NCBI RefSeq assembly: GCF_018596315.1
Contig: NZ_JAHEAG010000037.1
Coordinates: 1-64,000 of the forward strand
From: Bradyrhizobium sp. SRL28
Lineage (GTDB): Bacteria; Pseudomonadota; Alphaproteobacteria; Rhizobiales; Xanthobacteraceae
Direction: 5' to 3'
Length of the DNA stretch: 64,000 bases
Shown: in pieces, positions 24,896 to 33,016 of the stretch
Layout: each line of letters begins with the position of its first letter
Position numbering within the stretch: the stretch's first letter is position 1
Translations under genes and position numbers: made by a program
Notes under the pieces: generated by a model
Seen by the model: the letters and a program-made list of their open reading frames with translations, nothing else
The model's database searches: none
Told to the model about the DNA's origin: nothing

Positions 24896-26188
24896 TTGCA
24901 AGCCACTTTTGTCAATCGGCGGGCGCTCTATCTGCGGCCTGATCCCGCGCGCGTGATCGTGCGTCCGTTCAAACCGACGACCGAACCGCGCGATCTCAAC
25001 CCGACCGACAAGACGCGCGCCAACCATATTGTCGAGCGCGTTCTCAATCTCGATCCGCAGGCCGCGGCAGGTCAACTGGCCGATGTGCTGGAAAATTTCC
25101 AGGGCCGGCACCGCAACCTGCTGGAGACGTTTGAGCGCCGGGCCGACGAAATGGAGGAGGCGCTGCTGGCGCACTGTAGGTTTTCCGAAGTGCAGCGCCA
25201 GCTGATCGGTGCCTACTTCCTGCACGAATATTCCTTCGAGGCGTCGGCACTGTTCAATCCAAGCATCGTGCCGCACCCCGACCAATCAGGAATCTCAAAG
25301 GGCAGCCTGCGCTTCATCCTGAGCCTGCGAGCCGTCGGCGAGGGGCACGTATCGTCGCTCACGTTTCGCGCCGGCGTTATCGCTGCGGACGGCAGCATTA
25401 CAGTCGATCCGACGGCCCGCCTCGCCACGAGCCCCCGGATCGCGCACCGGACGGCCGGACCGATCGGCGACGAAGTCGAAATCGTTTTCGGGCCAGCGCC
25501 GGACATCAGCGAACGCGTGATCTTTCCGGTGACGGAGTCGCAATCGAACGGCATCGAAGACGCGCGCTTCGTCCAATTCAGCGATGGCGACCGGACGACC
25601 TATTACGCAACCTATACCGCCTACAAGGGCACTGCGATCCGATCGGAACTGATCGAGACCACCGACTTCCTCTCGTTTCGGATGACGCCGCTGCAAGGCG
25701 CAGCCGCGCGCAACAAGGGCATGGCGCTGTTCCCGCGCAAAATCGGCGGCAGGTACGCCATGATCGCGCGACAGGACAACGAGAATCTCTATCTGATCTA
25801 TTCGGACGATCTCTATAGATGGGAAGGCGGTCAGGCGATCCTGAAGCCGCAATTTCCCTGGGAGTTCGTGCAGATCGGTAACTGTGGATCACCGGTCGAA
25901 CTGGAGGAAGGCTGGCTGATGTTGACGCATGGTGTCGGCCCGGTTCGAAAATATTCGATCGGCGCAGCACTGCTCGACAAACGCGATCCGTCCAGGGTGC
26001 TGGCGCGTTCGAGCGAACCGTTGTTGCGACCCGAACCGTCCGAACGCGAAGGCTACGTTCCCAACGTCGTCTATACCTGCGGGGCGATGACGCACAATGA
26101 TCAGCTCATTTTGCCCTATGCCGTATCGGATACGTACTCCAACTTTGCAACGATCCAGATTTCCGCGCTGATGCGATCGATGTCCTGA
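24896..26188 (+). CDS. GH130 family glycoside phosphorylase/hydrolase
   Basis: A TTG start at 24896 is decided by AGAGGA at 24883-24888; no ATG is nearby. The 430-residue protein has an N-terminal helical extension of about 110 residues and a five-bladed propeller. The GH130 motif is GIEDAR, with D222 the proposed catalytic acid. Later blades read MLTHGVGPVRKYSIGAALL and VPNVVYTCGAM, then LPYAVSDTYSNFAT, as in GH130 phosphorylases. These enzymes cleave beta-mannosidic links, usually with phosphate, releasing mannose-1-phosphate. The polarity of the bond (beta-1,2 or beta-1,4) is not visible. It lies 42 bases after the GT4 fusion gene. Confidence 0.85.
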   Translation: MQATFVNRRALYLRPDPARVIVRPFKPTTEPRDLNPTDKTRANHIVERVLNLDPQAAAGQLADVLENFQGRHRNLLETFERRADEMEEALLAHCRFSEVQRQLIGAYFLHEYSFEASALFNPSIVPHPDQSGISKGSLRFILSLRAVGEGHVSSLTFRAGVIAADGSITVDPTARLATSPRIAHRTAGPIGDEVEIVFGPAPDISERVIFPVTESQSNGIEDARFVQFSDGDRTTYYATYTAYKGTAIRSELIETTDFLSFRMTPLQGAAARNKGMALFPRKIGGRYAMIARQDNENLYLIYSDDLYRWEGGQAILKPQFPWEFVQIGNCGSPVELEEGWLMLTHGVGPVRKYSIGAALLDKRDPSRVLARSSEPLLRPEPSEREGYVPNVVYTCGAMTHNDQLILPYAVSDTYSNFATIQISALMRSMS

Positions 26189-26233
26189 ATCCGAAATCGC
26201 GCGGTGCGGCTTGTATCCTCAAGGGAGAGCGCC

Positions 26234-26476
26234 ATGGCTCGCGAAACAAGCTACTTCGTTCAGGCATTCAATGCCGGCCGGGGAGGAAACCTGAAGGCCG
26301 ACGCTCCGATCGCCTGCAAAACGGCAACGGGCGCGCTTCGCACCGCGGAGCGGCTGGCCTTGAGCAAGCTCGGGGTCGTTGCCTTCTCATCCACCGGCGA
26401 TCCGGAGATGGGCGACTATGATGACGAACCGACGGTCATCTTCCGCAAGGGAGAGCTGCCATCGGCCTTCGATTGA
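26234..26476 (+). CDS. Small conserved hypothetical protein
   Basis: GGGAGA precedes the ATG at 26234. The 80-residue product has a patterned core (SYFVQAFNAGRGGNLKADAP, then ATGALRTAERLALSKLGVVAFS) and an acidic C-terminus ending in a strand and a short tail. The layout resembles small rhizobial proteins of unknown function that share a strand-helix fold. No signal peptide. It lies 45 bases after the GH130 gene and may belong to the same transcript. Confidence 0.6.
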   Translation: MARETSYFVQAFNAGRGGNLKADAPIACKTATGALRTAERLALSKLGVVAFSSTGDPEMGDYDDEPTVIFRKGELPSAFD

Positions 26477-26864
26477 GACAGGCCCGGCAACTTTCCGTGG
26501 ATCGGGCCGGCTGTCGGACCGAACATTTCGACCTGCTTCGAGTTGGAAGCGACAGGATTGCGTCAGCGGTCCTTCCATAGTCGCGATGGAGGTTGGGATA
26601 GGTTAGGTGCGAGCGTTACCTCCAGAAGGGAGCTCTCGATCGTCTCCGCGGCGTTATAACGCTCGCTATTCCCAGGACGCGAGCCTAGGGTTGATCATCA
26701 CCGCGTTTCCCACGGCGTCTATCGGTGACTGAGGGTCAGGAACGCTCCCGCCGCGACGGACGGAGCTTTTGTTGTCCCAGTTTTGCTTGGCCGACCGGAT
26801 CGTCGCGCCGCTAATCGTCCCGCAGTTTCTTCCTTTGTCGGTGGTGGCCGTGGCATTTTCCTGC
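26477..26864. other. Intergenic region, nothing certain
   Basis: 388 bases without a supported gene. A 66-codon minus-strand frame ends here at 26666; see the rejected list. No terminator with a T-run was seen. Confidence 0.4.
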
Positions 26865-27062
26865 ATGAATAGGGCGACGGAACTGCCTTACCTGATCAGC
26901 GGCAACAATCAATTTGGCCGGGTCAATCTTAGCCGAGTGGCGGCAGGTGCCGCCGTCAAGAAGGCGAAGGAGCTTTTGCAGGAAGGTTATCTGGACGTGA
27001 GGATATCTACGCCTCGGGGCCGGATCCTGCTGTCCGATGAGTTCGATCAGCTTGAAGGATAG
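26865..27062 (+). CDS. Small conserved hypothetical protein
   Basis: The 65-residue product is compact and looks folded: MNRATELPYLISGNNQFGRV, then a helix (VAAGAAVKKAKELLQEGY) and a final strand (VRISTPRGRILLSDEFDQLEG). The helix-strand pattern and the exposed acidic end resemble other small rhizobial proteins of unknown role. A Shine-Dalgarno site is not obvious, and an upstream start is possible at 26769. It lies just before another small gene in the same direction. Confidence 0.55.
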   Translation: MNRATELPYLISGNNQFGRVNLSRVAAGAAVKKAKELLQEGYLDVRISTPRGRILLSDEFDQLEG

Positions 27063-27095
27063 CGGAGCGCCCACAAGAGCTCCGGGAGGCAAGCC

Positions 27096-27335
27096 ATGAG
27101 CGTCAGGGCCTTCAAGACCGCCGATGAGCTCCAGGATATGATTGTCGAGCAGGCAAAAGTCCTCCATGGTCCCTGGCCTTCGGGGATGACGATGTTTGTT
27201 TTCGACGATGCTTACGGATGGAGCGCGAGCATCAGTCGGCCCATGTCGGAAGCCGACAATTTCTATCGCACCTGCGCGCTCGATCTGATCAGGACGTTGA
27301 AGGTCAGATATGATCTGGACGCGCCTCGCTTCTAA
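27096..27335 (+). CDS. Small conserved hypothetical protein
   Basis: GGGAGG is nine bases before the ATG. The 79-residue product is a mixed alpha/beta domain: a helix (TADELQDMIVEQAKVLHG), strands around MTMFVFDDAYGWSASIS and a C-terminal helix (FYRTCALDLIRTLKVRYDL). Cytoplasmic, no known domain. The 33-base spacing to the previous gene suggests a joint transcript. Confidence 0.65.
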   Translation: MSVRAFKTADELQDMIVEQAKVLHGPWPSGMTMFVFDDAYGWSASISRPMSEADNFYRTCALDLIRTLKVRYDLDAPRF

Positions 27336-27398
27336 TCGACGATATCTGGCCGAATCTGCATTTAGTTCCGACGTCACCATCAACCCAGGGAGATCGAC

Positions 27399-27533
27399 AT
27401 GGCCAAAGGCGAGCAAAGAGGCAATCGGGAAACCAAGAAACCGAAGAAAGAGAAGATTAAGGTAATTGCCGCAGCACCAAGTCAGAAGACCGGAGGCTGG
27501 CAGCCGACTTTGGGTTCCGGCAAGAAGAAATAA
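27399..27533 (+). CDS. 44-residue Lys-rich small protein
   Basis: Reading from ATG 27399 gives a clean 44-codon frame ended by TAA, with AGGGAGA nine bases upstream. The product is highly basic (GEQRGNRETKKPKKEKIKV) and ends in WQPTLGSGKKK, so it may bind nucleic acid or ribosomes (inference from composition). Its third codon positions and strong ribosome-binding site argue that it is real. It follows two other small genes of the same direction. Confidence 0.6.
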   Translation: MAKGEQRGNRETKKPKKEKIKVIAAAPSQKTGGWQPTLGSGKKK

Positions 27534-27626
27534 TGTTCGATGCCCCCTGGCCGGGACGGATCATTTTCCGCCCCGCGCTCGCATGGTCTATCGGGGCCTG
27601 CTGAGCAGGGTTAATCGCTGACAGTG

Positions 27627-28595
27627 TCAGACTTTGATCAGCTGCAGCTTCGTGCCCCAGGGGTCGGCGGTTTCGATTCCGTTCGCGATCGCTGCAGCCG
27701 GCGCGCCCGCCTGCCGCAGCCGCTGTTCCTGCGCCTGCAGGATCTCCTGCCCCGCGACCTCCAGCGAAAACCACGCAAGCCCCGTGGCTGAGTCGTCGCG
27801 CGGACCGGCGCCGGCGCTCTGCCAGACGTTGATCGCAAGGTGATGGTGGTAGCGCCCCGAGGAAAGGAACGCGGCGCCGCTTCGCTTGCGGGTCGGGTCG
27901 AAGCCGATGGCGCCGCCATAGAAGCGGTCGGCCTGTTCGATGTCGCCGACGCGCAGGTGCATGTGGCCGATGCGCAGGTCATCGGGTGCCTTGGCATAGT
28001 TGGTCGTGCCCGTATCCGTCAGCGCCAGCAGGCCGTCGATGTCGAGCTGGTCGGTTGCCATCGCAACCGAGCCGCCATCCCATTTCCAGGTTTCGGGCGC
28101 GCGATCGGCGTAGACCTCGATGCCGTTGCCTTCGGGGTCGTCGAGATAGACGGACTCGCTGACGAGGTGGTCGGCGAAACCGGATAGCGGAATCCTGTTT
28201 TTCGCCGCATGCACCAGCCAGCGCGCGAGGTCCTTGCGCGTCGGCATCAGGAACGCGGTGTGATAGAGCCCGGCTGCGTTCCGCGCCTCGCGCGCGGCGC
28301 CCTCGCGCCGTTCGAGGTCGAGCAGCGCCACACCGCCCGAGCCGAGACGCGCGCTTGTGGCCGAGCGCTGCATGACGGTGAGTCCGATCGCGTCACGATA
28401 ATAGTCGGCGACCTTGTCGAGATCGCGCACCCGCAGCGTCACCATGCCGATCCGCATCGGCGTCCGGTTGGCAAAGGTCGGCCCGCCCGTGCCGCCAGCG
28501 GTCCCCTCGGCTTGCGCGGCCGCAATGGCGGCCGCAGTCAGCGACGAGGCGCCGGCGAGATGAAGCAGCGTACGCCTCGTCAAGTCGATGGTCAT
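27627..28595 (-). CDS. Exported two-domain VOC (glyoxalase/dioxygenase-fold) protein
   Basis: The ATG at 28595 has AAGGGAG upstream; an upstream extension to 28748 is not protein-like. The 322-residue product begins with a possible twin-arginine signal (TRRTLLHLAGASSLTAAAIA, Arg pair at residues 7-8). Two VOC modules follow: one near residues 47-170 (MRIGMVTLRVRDLDKVADYY) and one near 205-322 (RIGHMHLRVGDIEQADRFY). Histidines in GLYHTAFLMP and RYHHHLAINVW and a Glu in NGIEVYADR could bind a metal. It resembles CatE/BphC-like proteins, but export of a VOC enzyme is unusual. Substrate unknown. Confidence 0.78.
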   Translation of the reverse strand: MTIDLTRRTLLHLAGASSLTAAAIAAAQAEGTAGGTGGPTFANRTPMRIGMVTLRVRDLDKVADYYRDAIGLTVMQRSATSARLGSGGVALLDLERREGAAREARNAAGLYHTAFLMPTRKDLARWLVHAAKNRIPLSGFADHLVSESVYLDDPEGNGIEVYADRAPETWKWDGGSVAMATDQLDIDGLLALTDTGTTNYAKAPDDLRIGHMHLRVGDIEQADRFYGGAIGFDPTRKRSGAAFLSSGRYHHHLAINVWQSAGAGPRDDSATGLAWFSLEVAGQEILQAQEQRLRQAGAPAAAIANGIETADPWGTKLQLIKV

Positions 28596-28773
28596 GAAGG
28601 CTCCCTTTAAGGACCGGTTGAGCGAAGCAAATTTCGCGCCGATCTGTTCGCTGCCAAGGCCCAGCATACGGCCTGACCGCCGGTTGTCGCAAATGTCGCG
28701 ATGGCAGTCCCGGAACCATCGTTGCGGCAGGACGTTTGCTCCTGGCAAGCCAATTCAACGATTGGAGATCACA

Positions 28774-29058
28774 ATGACGCGCGTCGCGGCAGCGATCCTC
28801 GCCGGGCTGTTGAGCGTGAGTGGCGCAGCCGCCCAGTCCACCGGGGCATCGGGCGATAAGCCGGAAACGGCTTGCACCACGTCGCCGGCAGCAACGACCG
28901 GCAAGGGCGAGGAGAAGACCGCCAATTCGATGGCCGTCGAAAAGAGCGCGGTGCTGCCCGATGCCGGCGGCGCAAATTCCGCTGCGCCGACGGTGCAGAG
29001 CGGTGGCAAGCCGCTGAAGGTCAGCCCGGACTGCCCGCCGGATTCCAAGCCGAAGTAA
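28774..29058 (+). CDS. Small exported protein, unknown function
   Basis: TTGGAGA precedes the ATG at 28774. The 94-residue product has a signal peptide (TRVAAAILAGLLSVSGAAAQ) and a low-complexity mature part rich in Ala, Gly, Ser and Lys, with two cysteines (ETACTTS and SPDCPPD). It is periplasmic by prediction. It is divergent from the VOC gene and has no recognised family. Confidence 0.55.
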   Translation: MTRVAAAILAGLLSVSGAAAQSTGASGDKPETACTTSPAATTGKGEEKTANSMAVEKSAVLPDAGGANSAAPTVQSGGKPLKVSPDCPPDSKPK

Positions 29059-29064
29059 CAAGTG

Positions 29065-29264
29065 CGTAGGGTGGGCAAAGGCGCGCTAGCGACGTGCCCA
29101 CCATTTCACGCTCGCCAGTAATCGTCGGCACGCGGAGCCTGTCATCGGGCGCGCATTTGCGTGACCCGTTGGCTTTGCATTTTCGCCGTCATTGCGTGCG
29201 CAGCGAAGCAATTCACGGCTCCGCAAGCCGCGCTATGGATTGCTTCGCTGCGCTCGCAATGACG
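29065..29264. repeat. Composite intergenic repeat
   Basis: This begins with CGTAGGGTGGGCAAAG (29065-29080), identical to the left end of the element at 12896. It continues with an inverted-repeat element at 29188-29264, whose ends are GTCATTGCG and CGCAATGAC and whose core holds two copies of GCGAAGCAAT in opposite directions. The second part belongs to the same family as 53530-53640. Confidence 0.7.
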
Positions 29265-29396
29265 CGGAGAGGCGGGGCCACCCCAGCCTTTCAATTTCGC
29301 GATACAAGCCATGCTCACATTCAAATTCCTTAAGCCGCGGCGGCGATCTATGGTCCGGCCCAATCACCCTGGGAAGCGCAGAGGAAATTGAGCCCG

Positions 29397-29963
29397 ATGG
29401 CGGAAGCAGCAAAATCACGAAGCGAGGCGCCGGCCGCGCTGCCGACGTGGCCGGACGAGATCTATCACGTGCTGAAGGACGCGGGCATTCGCCAGGTCGC
29501 GATGGTGCCGGACGCCGGCCACAGCCGTCTGATCCGTTCCTTTGAGGCCGATCCCGAAACCCGCGTCGTGACGCTGACGACGGAAGAGGAAGGCGTGGCT
29601 ATGCTGGCCGGCGCGTGGCTCGGCGGCGAGCGCGGCGTTTTGCTGCTGCAGTCGAGCGGCGTCGGCAACTGTATCAACATGCTGTCGCTGCCTGTCATCT
29701 GCCACATGCCGCTGTTGATGATCGTCACCATGCGCGGCGATTGGGGCGAGTTCAATCCGTGGCAGATCCCGATGGGGCAGGGGACGCGCCCCTCGCTGGA
29801 AGCCATGGGTGTGATCGTGAACAAGGTGGACGAGCCTGATCTCGTCGCCTCCACCGTGCAGGGCGCGGCGCATCTCGCCTTCAATACCTGGAAGCCGGTG
29901 GCGGTCCTGCTCGGGCAGCGCGTGCTCGGCGCCAAGAACTTCAAGGAGCTTGCCCGCAAATGA
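29397..29963 (+). CDS. ThDP-dependent decarboxylase, alpha-type subunit
   Basis: The ATG at 29397, 11 bases behind AGAGGAAA, is preferred to a TTG at 29388. The 188-residue product is the Pyr half of a thiamine-diphosphate enzyme, like the small subunit of sulfopyruvate or phosphonopyruvate decarboxylases. The conserved Glu that activates the cofactor is likely in TTEEEGVAMLAGAWLGG, and a substrate-side segment reads MLSLPVICHMPLLMIVT. It overlaps the beta-type subunit by four bases, as expected for a split enzyme. The true substrate (a 2-oxo acid) is not determined by sequence. Confidence 0.8.
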   Translation: MAEAAKSRSEAPAALPTWPDEIYHVLKDAGIRQVAMVPDAGHSRLIRSFEADPETRVVTLTTEEEGVAMLAGAWLGGERGVLLLQSSGVGNCINMLSLPVICHMPLLMIVTMRGDWGEFNPWQIPMGQGTRPSLEAMGVIVNKVDEPDLVASTVQGAAHLAFNTWKPVAVLLGQRVLGAKNFKELARK

Positions 29964-30559
29964 CCAATCCCAACGCACTTCTGCACCGCCGGGACGTCGT
30001 CAACGAATTGTTGCGTGACCGCGCCGATCTCCTCGTCATCGCCGGCCTCGGCGCACCGAACTGGGATGTCTCCGCCGCCGGCGATCACCCCAACAATTTT
30101 CCGCTCTGGGGCGCGATGGGTGCTGCCGCCATGATCGGGTTTGGGCTGGCGCTGGCGCAACCGAAGCGCAAGGTGCTCGTCATCACCGGCGACGGCGAGA
30201 TGCTGATGAATATCGGCTCGCTCGCGTCAATCGCGGTGGAAGCGCCGAAGAATCTGACGATCGCCGTCCTCGACAATGAGCGTTTTGGCGAGACCGGCAT
30301 GCAGAAAACCCCGACCGCTTCCGGCGTCGATCTCGCGGCCATCGCAACCGCTTGCGGCATTCGCACCTCGCGCATCGTCCGCACGATGGCCGAAGTCACC
30401 GAGCTCCGCGACTTCGCCCATGAGGGAAGGGGAACGGTCTTCGCGCAGATCAAGATCAATCCCGAAGCGCTGGTGTTCGTGATGCCGCCGGCGGACGGCG
30501 TCATCCTGACGACGCGCTTCCGGCAATCGGTGCTGGGAGACGAGGCGCTGTTTAATTGA
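29960..30559 (+). CDS. ThDP-dependent decarboxylase, beta-type subunit
   Basis: The 199-residue product supplies the cofactor-binding half. The ThDP motif is GDGEMLMNIGSLASI, closed by VLDNERFGETG where the Asn helps bind Mg2+-diphosphate. It starts in an ATGA overlap with the alpha-type gene. The pair resembles ComDE sulfopyruvate decarboxylase or phosphonopyruvate decarboxylase. A LysR gene converges on it; the neighbouring genes do not identify the pathway. Confidence 0.8.
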   Translation: MTNPNALLHRRDVVNELLRDRADLLVIAGLGAPNWDVSAAGDHPNNFPLWGAMGAAAMIGFGLALAQPKRKVLVITGDGEMLMNIGSLASIAVEAPKNLTIAVLDNERFGETGMQKTPTASGVDLAAIATACGIRTSRIVRTMAEVTELRDFAHEGRGTVFAQIKINPEALVFVMPPADGVILTTRFRQSVLGDEALFN

Positions 30560-30577
30560 GAAGCGCTACCCGCACGT

Positions 30578-30634
30578 CGTCATGCCCGGGCAAAAGCGCG
30601 AAGACGCGCTTCGCGCTTTAGCCCGGCCATGACG
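30578..30634. repeat. Intergenic inverted repeat (CGTCATGCCCGGGC family)
   Basis: A 57-base palindromic element: CGTCATGCCCGGGCAAAAGC at one end and its near-complement GCTTTAGCCCGGCCATGACG at the other, around a short AT/GC-rich middle. A relative is at 43900. It lies between the convergent decarboxylase and LysR genes and could serve as a bidirectional 3' hairpin. Confidence 0.75.
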
Positions 30635-30652
30635 ATGAGGGAGCGTGCTCCG

Positions 30653-31576
30653 CTACGCCATCATGTTGATCTTCCAGAGCCCTTCCTTCGAGAGCTGCTG
30701 AATCTCCGACACGATCAGCGTCGCGATCGTCGTCGTTGCGATCGACGGCGGATGGGCGATCGGCGAAGCGAGGATCAGTTCGCGCGACACCGAGGGGCTG
30801 ACGGCGGCCATCTCCAGGCGTTTCGCCGCCACTTCAGTGCGGATGGCTGAGGGCGGCAGCAGCGTGTAGCCGAGCCCTTCCTCCATCAGGCTGATCTGCG
30901 CGCGATAGGAATCGACCTCGATCATCGCGTCGAGCTTCAGCTTCTCGCGCGCCAGCGCCTTCTCTAAGAGCGCCCGCAAGCCGTGCGAGACGCTGGGCAG
31001 GATCAGCTTCTGCTTCACCAGCCATTTGAGGTCGACCTGCTTCCGCTTGCCGAGGCCCGACCCCGGCGGCCCGACGGCCACGATATCCTCGCGGCCGATC
31101 GACTGAACCTGAAGATGCAGATCGACCGCGGGGCCGTAGATGATCGCGAGATCCATTTCACCGCGGTGCAGCCACTCGACCAGATGCCCGCCATAGCTCT
31201 CCACGATGCGCAGCGAGACGTCGGGAAATTCGTTGATGACACGACGAGCAAACCGGCCGGACAGCACCGCGCTCACCGTCGGCACCAACCCGAGGATGAC
31301 GCGGCCCGACGGATTGCCGTTCGCCGATTTGAGGTCGTCGCTGACCTGTTCGATCTGGCGGATCAGCCCGGTGGTGCGGTCGAGCAGCATCCGGCCGGCG
31401 CTGGTCAGGAGCATGCCGCGGCCGTTGCGGACGAACAGCTCGACGCGAAGCTCGTGCTCCAGCAGCTTGATGTGCCGGCTCAGCGCGGGCTGGGCAGCGC
31501 GCAGCCGGTCCGCCGCCTTGCTGAGGCTGCCCAGCTCGGCCACCGCGCGGAAGGTGCGCAATTGTTTGAGGTCCAT
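30653..31576 (-). CDS. LysR-family transcriptional regulator
   Basis: The 307-residue protein has the LysR N-terminal helix-turn-helix (MDLKQLRTFRAVAELGSLSK, then LRAAQPALSRHIKLLEHEL, residues 1-60). A co-inducer domain of two lobes follows. The C-terminal pattern resembles Nac/Cbl-type regulators. It converges on the ThDP decarboxylase genes and is divergent from the rhodanese gene with a 170-base shared spacer, so the rhodanese is the more natural target. Effector unknown. Confidence 0.9.
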   Translation of the reverse strand: MDLKQLRTFRAVAELGSLSKAADRLRAAQPALSRHIKLLEHELRVELFVRNGRGMLLTSAGRMLLDRTTGLIRQIEQVSDDLKSANGNPSGRVILGLVPTVSAVLSGRFARRVINEFPDVSLRIVESYGGHLVEWLHRGEMDLAIIYGPAVDLHLQVQSIGREDIVAVGPPGSGLGKRKQVDLKWLVKQKLILPSVSHGLRALLEKALAREKLKLDAMIEVDSYRAQISLMEEGLGYTLLPPSAIRTEVAAKRLEMAAVSPSVSRELILASPIAHPPSIATTTIATLIVSEIQQLSKEGLWKINMMA

Positions 31577-31746
31577 CGGATGCCTAGGTGCTTATTCAGC
31601 GGGCATCATACGCCGTTTCCGGGACGTCGGTGCAATCAGTTCAATGTTCGATGACATGAGAGTTAATGGCTCTGTACGGCGTGACGCATCGCTCGTGATG
31701 CTGCTATTGGTGGAAAACGAACCTCTTCAAGAAGAAAATTCCAATC

Positions 31747-32979
31747 ATGATCGTACCTTCCATTACGCCCCGGCAAATCCGCACCGCGCTGCTGCTGCGC
31801 GACGAAATCGCACTGCTCGATGTCAGGCACGAGGCCGTCTTCGCCACCGGCCATCCCCTGTTTGCCGCCAACATGGCGGCCGGCCGGATCGCACTCGAAG
31901 CGGAGCCGCGGCTGCCGCGCAAGGATGTTCCCATCGTCCTCTATGATGACGGCGAAGGTCTCGTTGCCGCGGCGGCGGAAGGGCTCGCGGCGCTGGGCTA
32001 CAGCAACGTCCGCCAGCTCGACGGCGGGCTGCAGGGCTGGAAATCGGCAGGCTACGAAGTGTTCGAGGACGTCAATTCCTACGCCAAGGCCTTTGGCGAG
32101 CTGGTGGAGCATCGGCGGCGTACGCCTTCGCTGGCCGCCGAGGAAGTCAGCGCGCTGATCGCTGATGGCGCCAACATTCAAATCCTCGACGTCCGCCGGT
32201 TCGACGAATACGCGACCATGAATATCCCGGGCTCCGTCAGCGTGCCCGGCGCGGAACTGGTGCTGCGCGCGGGCCGCGCTGCGCCTGACCCTGAGACCAC
32301 CATCATCGTCAATTGCGCCGGCCGCACCCGCTCGATCATCGGCACCCAGTCGCTGATCAATGCCGGCGTCACCAATAAGGTGCGGGCGCTGCGCAACGGC
32401 ACGATCGGCTGGACCCTGGCCAAACAGGATCTCGAACATGGCGCGGGCAGGCGCGGCGAGATCGGCGTCATCGCAGGCGGCGAAGCCAATGCACGCGATG
32501 TTGCCTATCGCGCCGGCGTTCGTCACATCGGGTTCAAGGAAATCGCGGCGCTGCAGGCGCAGGCCAATCGTACGCTATATCGCTTCGACGTCCGCTCGGA
32601 GGAGGAATACACCGCCGGCCATCTCGCGGGCTTTCGCCATTACCCGGGCGGGCAACTGGTGCAGGAGATCGACATGGCGGCCCCGGTGCGCGGCGCGCGC
32701 ATCGTGCTGACGGACAACAGAAGCGTCCGCGCCGACATGACCGCGTCCTGGCTCGCGCAGATGGGATGGGAAACCTACGTGCTCGAAGGCGGCTATGACG
32801 GCACGCTCGAGATCGGCCCGCCGCAGGTGATCCCGAAGCCCGATCCGTCACACCGCTACCGCCGTCCCTATGAGGGCACCGATATCAAGGAAAGCGCGAT
32901 GCAGGCCTATCTCGACTGGGAATACGGCCTCGTCGAGCAACTCCGCCGCGACGCCACGCATGGATTTTTCGTGATTTGA
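31747..32979 (+). CDS. Three-domain rhodanese-like sulfurtransferase
   Basis: The 410-residue protein has rhodanese folds at about residues 1-110, 125-235 and 265-370. Only the middle domain keeps the catalytic cysteine (C190 in IVNCAGRTRS). The equivalent position is Asp in the first (LYDDGEG) and Asp in the third (LTDNRSV), so these two are probably structural or regulatory. The conserved active-site flank is GSVSVPGAEL, and the domain ends resemble GWxxAGY. No signal peptide is present. It is cytoplasmic, and the divergent LysR is a likely regulator. Sulfur transfer from thiosulfate or a persulfide is inferred from the family only. Confidence 0.85.
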   Translation: MIVPSITPRQIRTALLLRDEIALLDVRHEAVFATGHPLFAANMAAGRIALEAEPRLPRKDVPIVLYDDGEGLVAAAAEGLAALGYSNVRQLDGGLQGWKSAGYEVFEDVNSYAKAFGELVEHRRRTPSLAAEEVSALIADGANIQILDVRRFDEYATMNIPGSVSVPGAELVLRAGRAAPDPETTIIVNCAGRTRSIIGTQSLINAGVTNKVRALRNGTIGWTLAKQDLEHGAGRRGEIGVIAGGEANARDVAYRAGVRHIGFKEIAALQAQANRTLYRFDVRSEEEYTAGHLAGFRHYPGGQLVQEIDMAAPVRGARIVLTDNRSVRADMTASWLAQMGWETYVLEGGYDGTLEIGPPQVIPKPDPSHRYRRPYEGTDIKESAMQAYLDWEYGLVEQLRRDATHGFFVI

Positions 32980-32982
32980 GTC

Positions 32983-33016
32983 GCGTAGGATGGGTGGAGC
33001 GCAGCGATACCCATCA
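32983..33016. repeat. Short intergenic repeat (GCGTAGGATGGGT family)
   Basis: A 34-base imperfect palindrome, CGCGTAGGATGGGT to GATACCCATCA, between two convergent genes. Its right edge carries the stop codon of the adenine glycosylase gene. It resembles common bradyrhizobial intergenic repeats. Confidence 0.55.

Noticed and set aside
26666..26866. 66-codon minus-strand frame with fair third-position GC
   Set aside because: It shares its start with the plus-strand gene at 26865, has no clear ribosome-binding site and no family. It could be real, but support is too thin to list.
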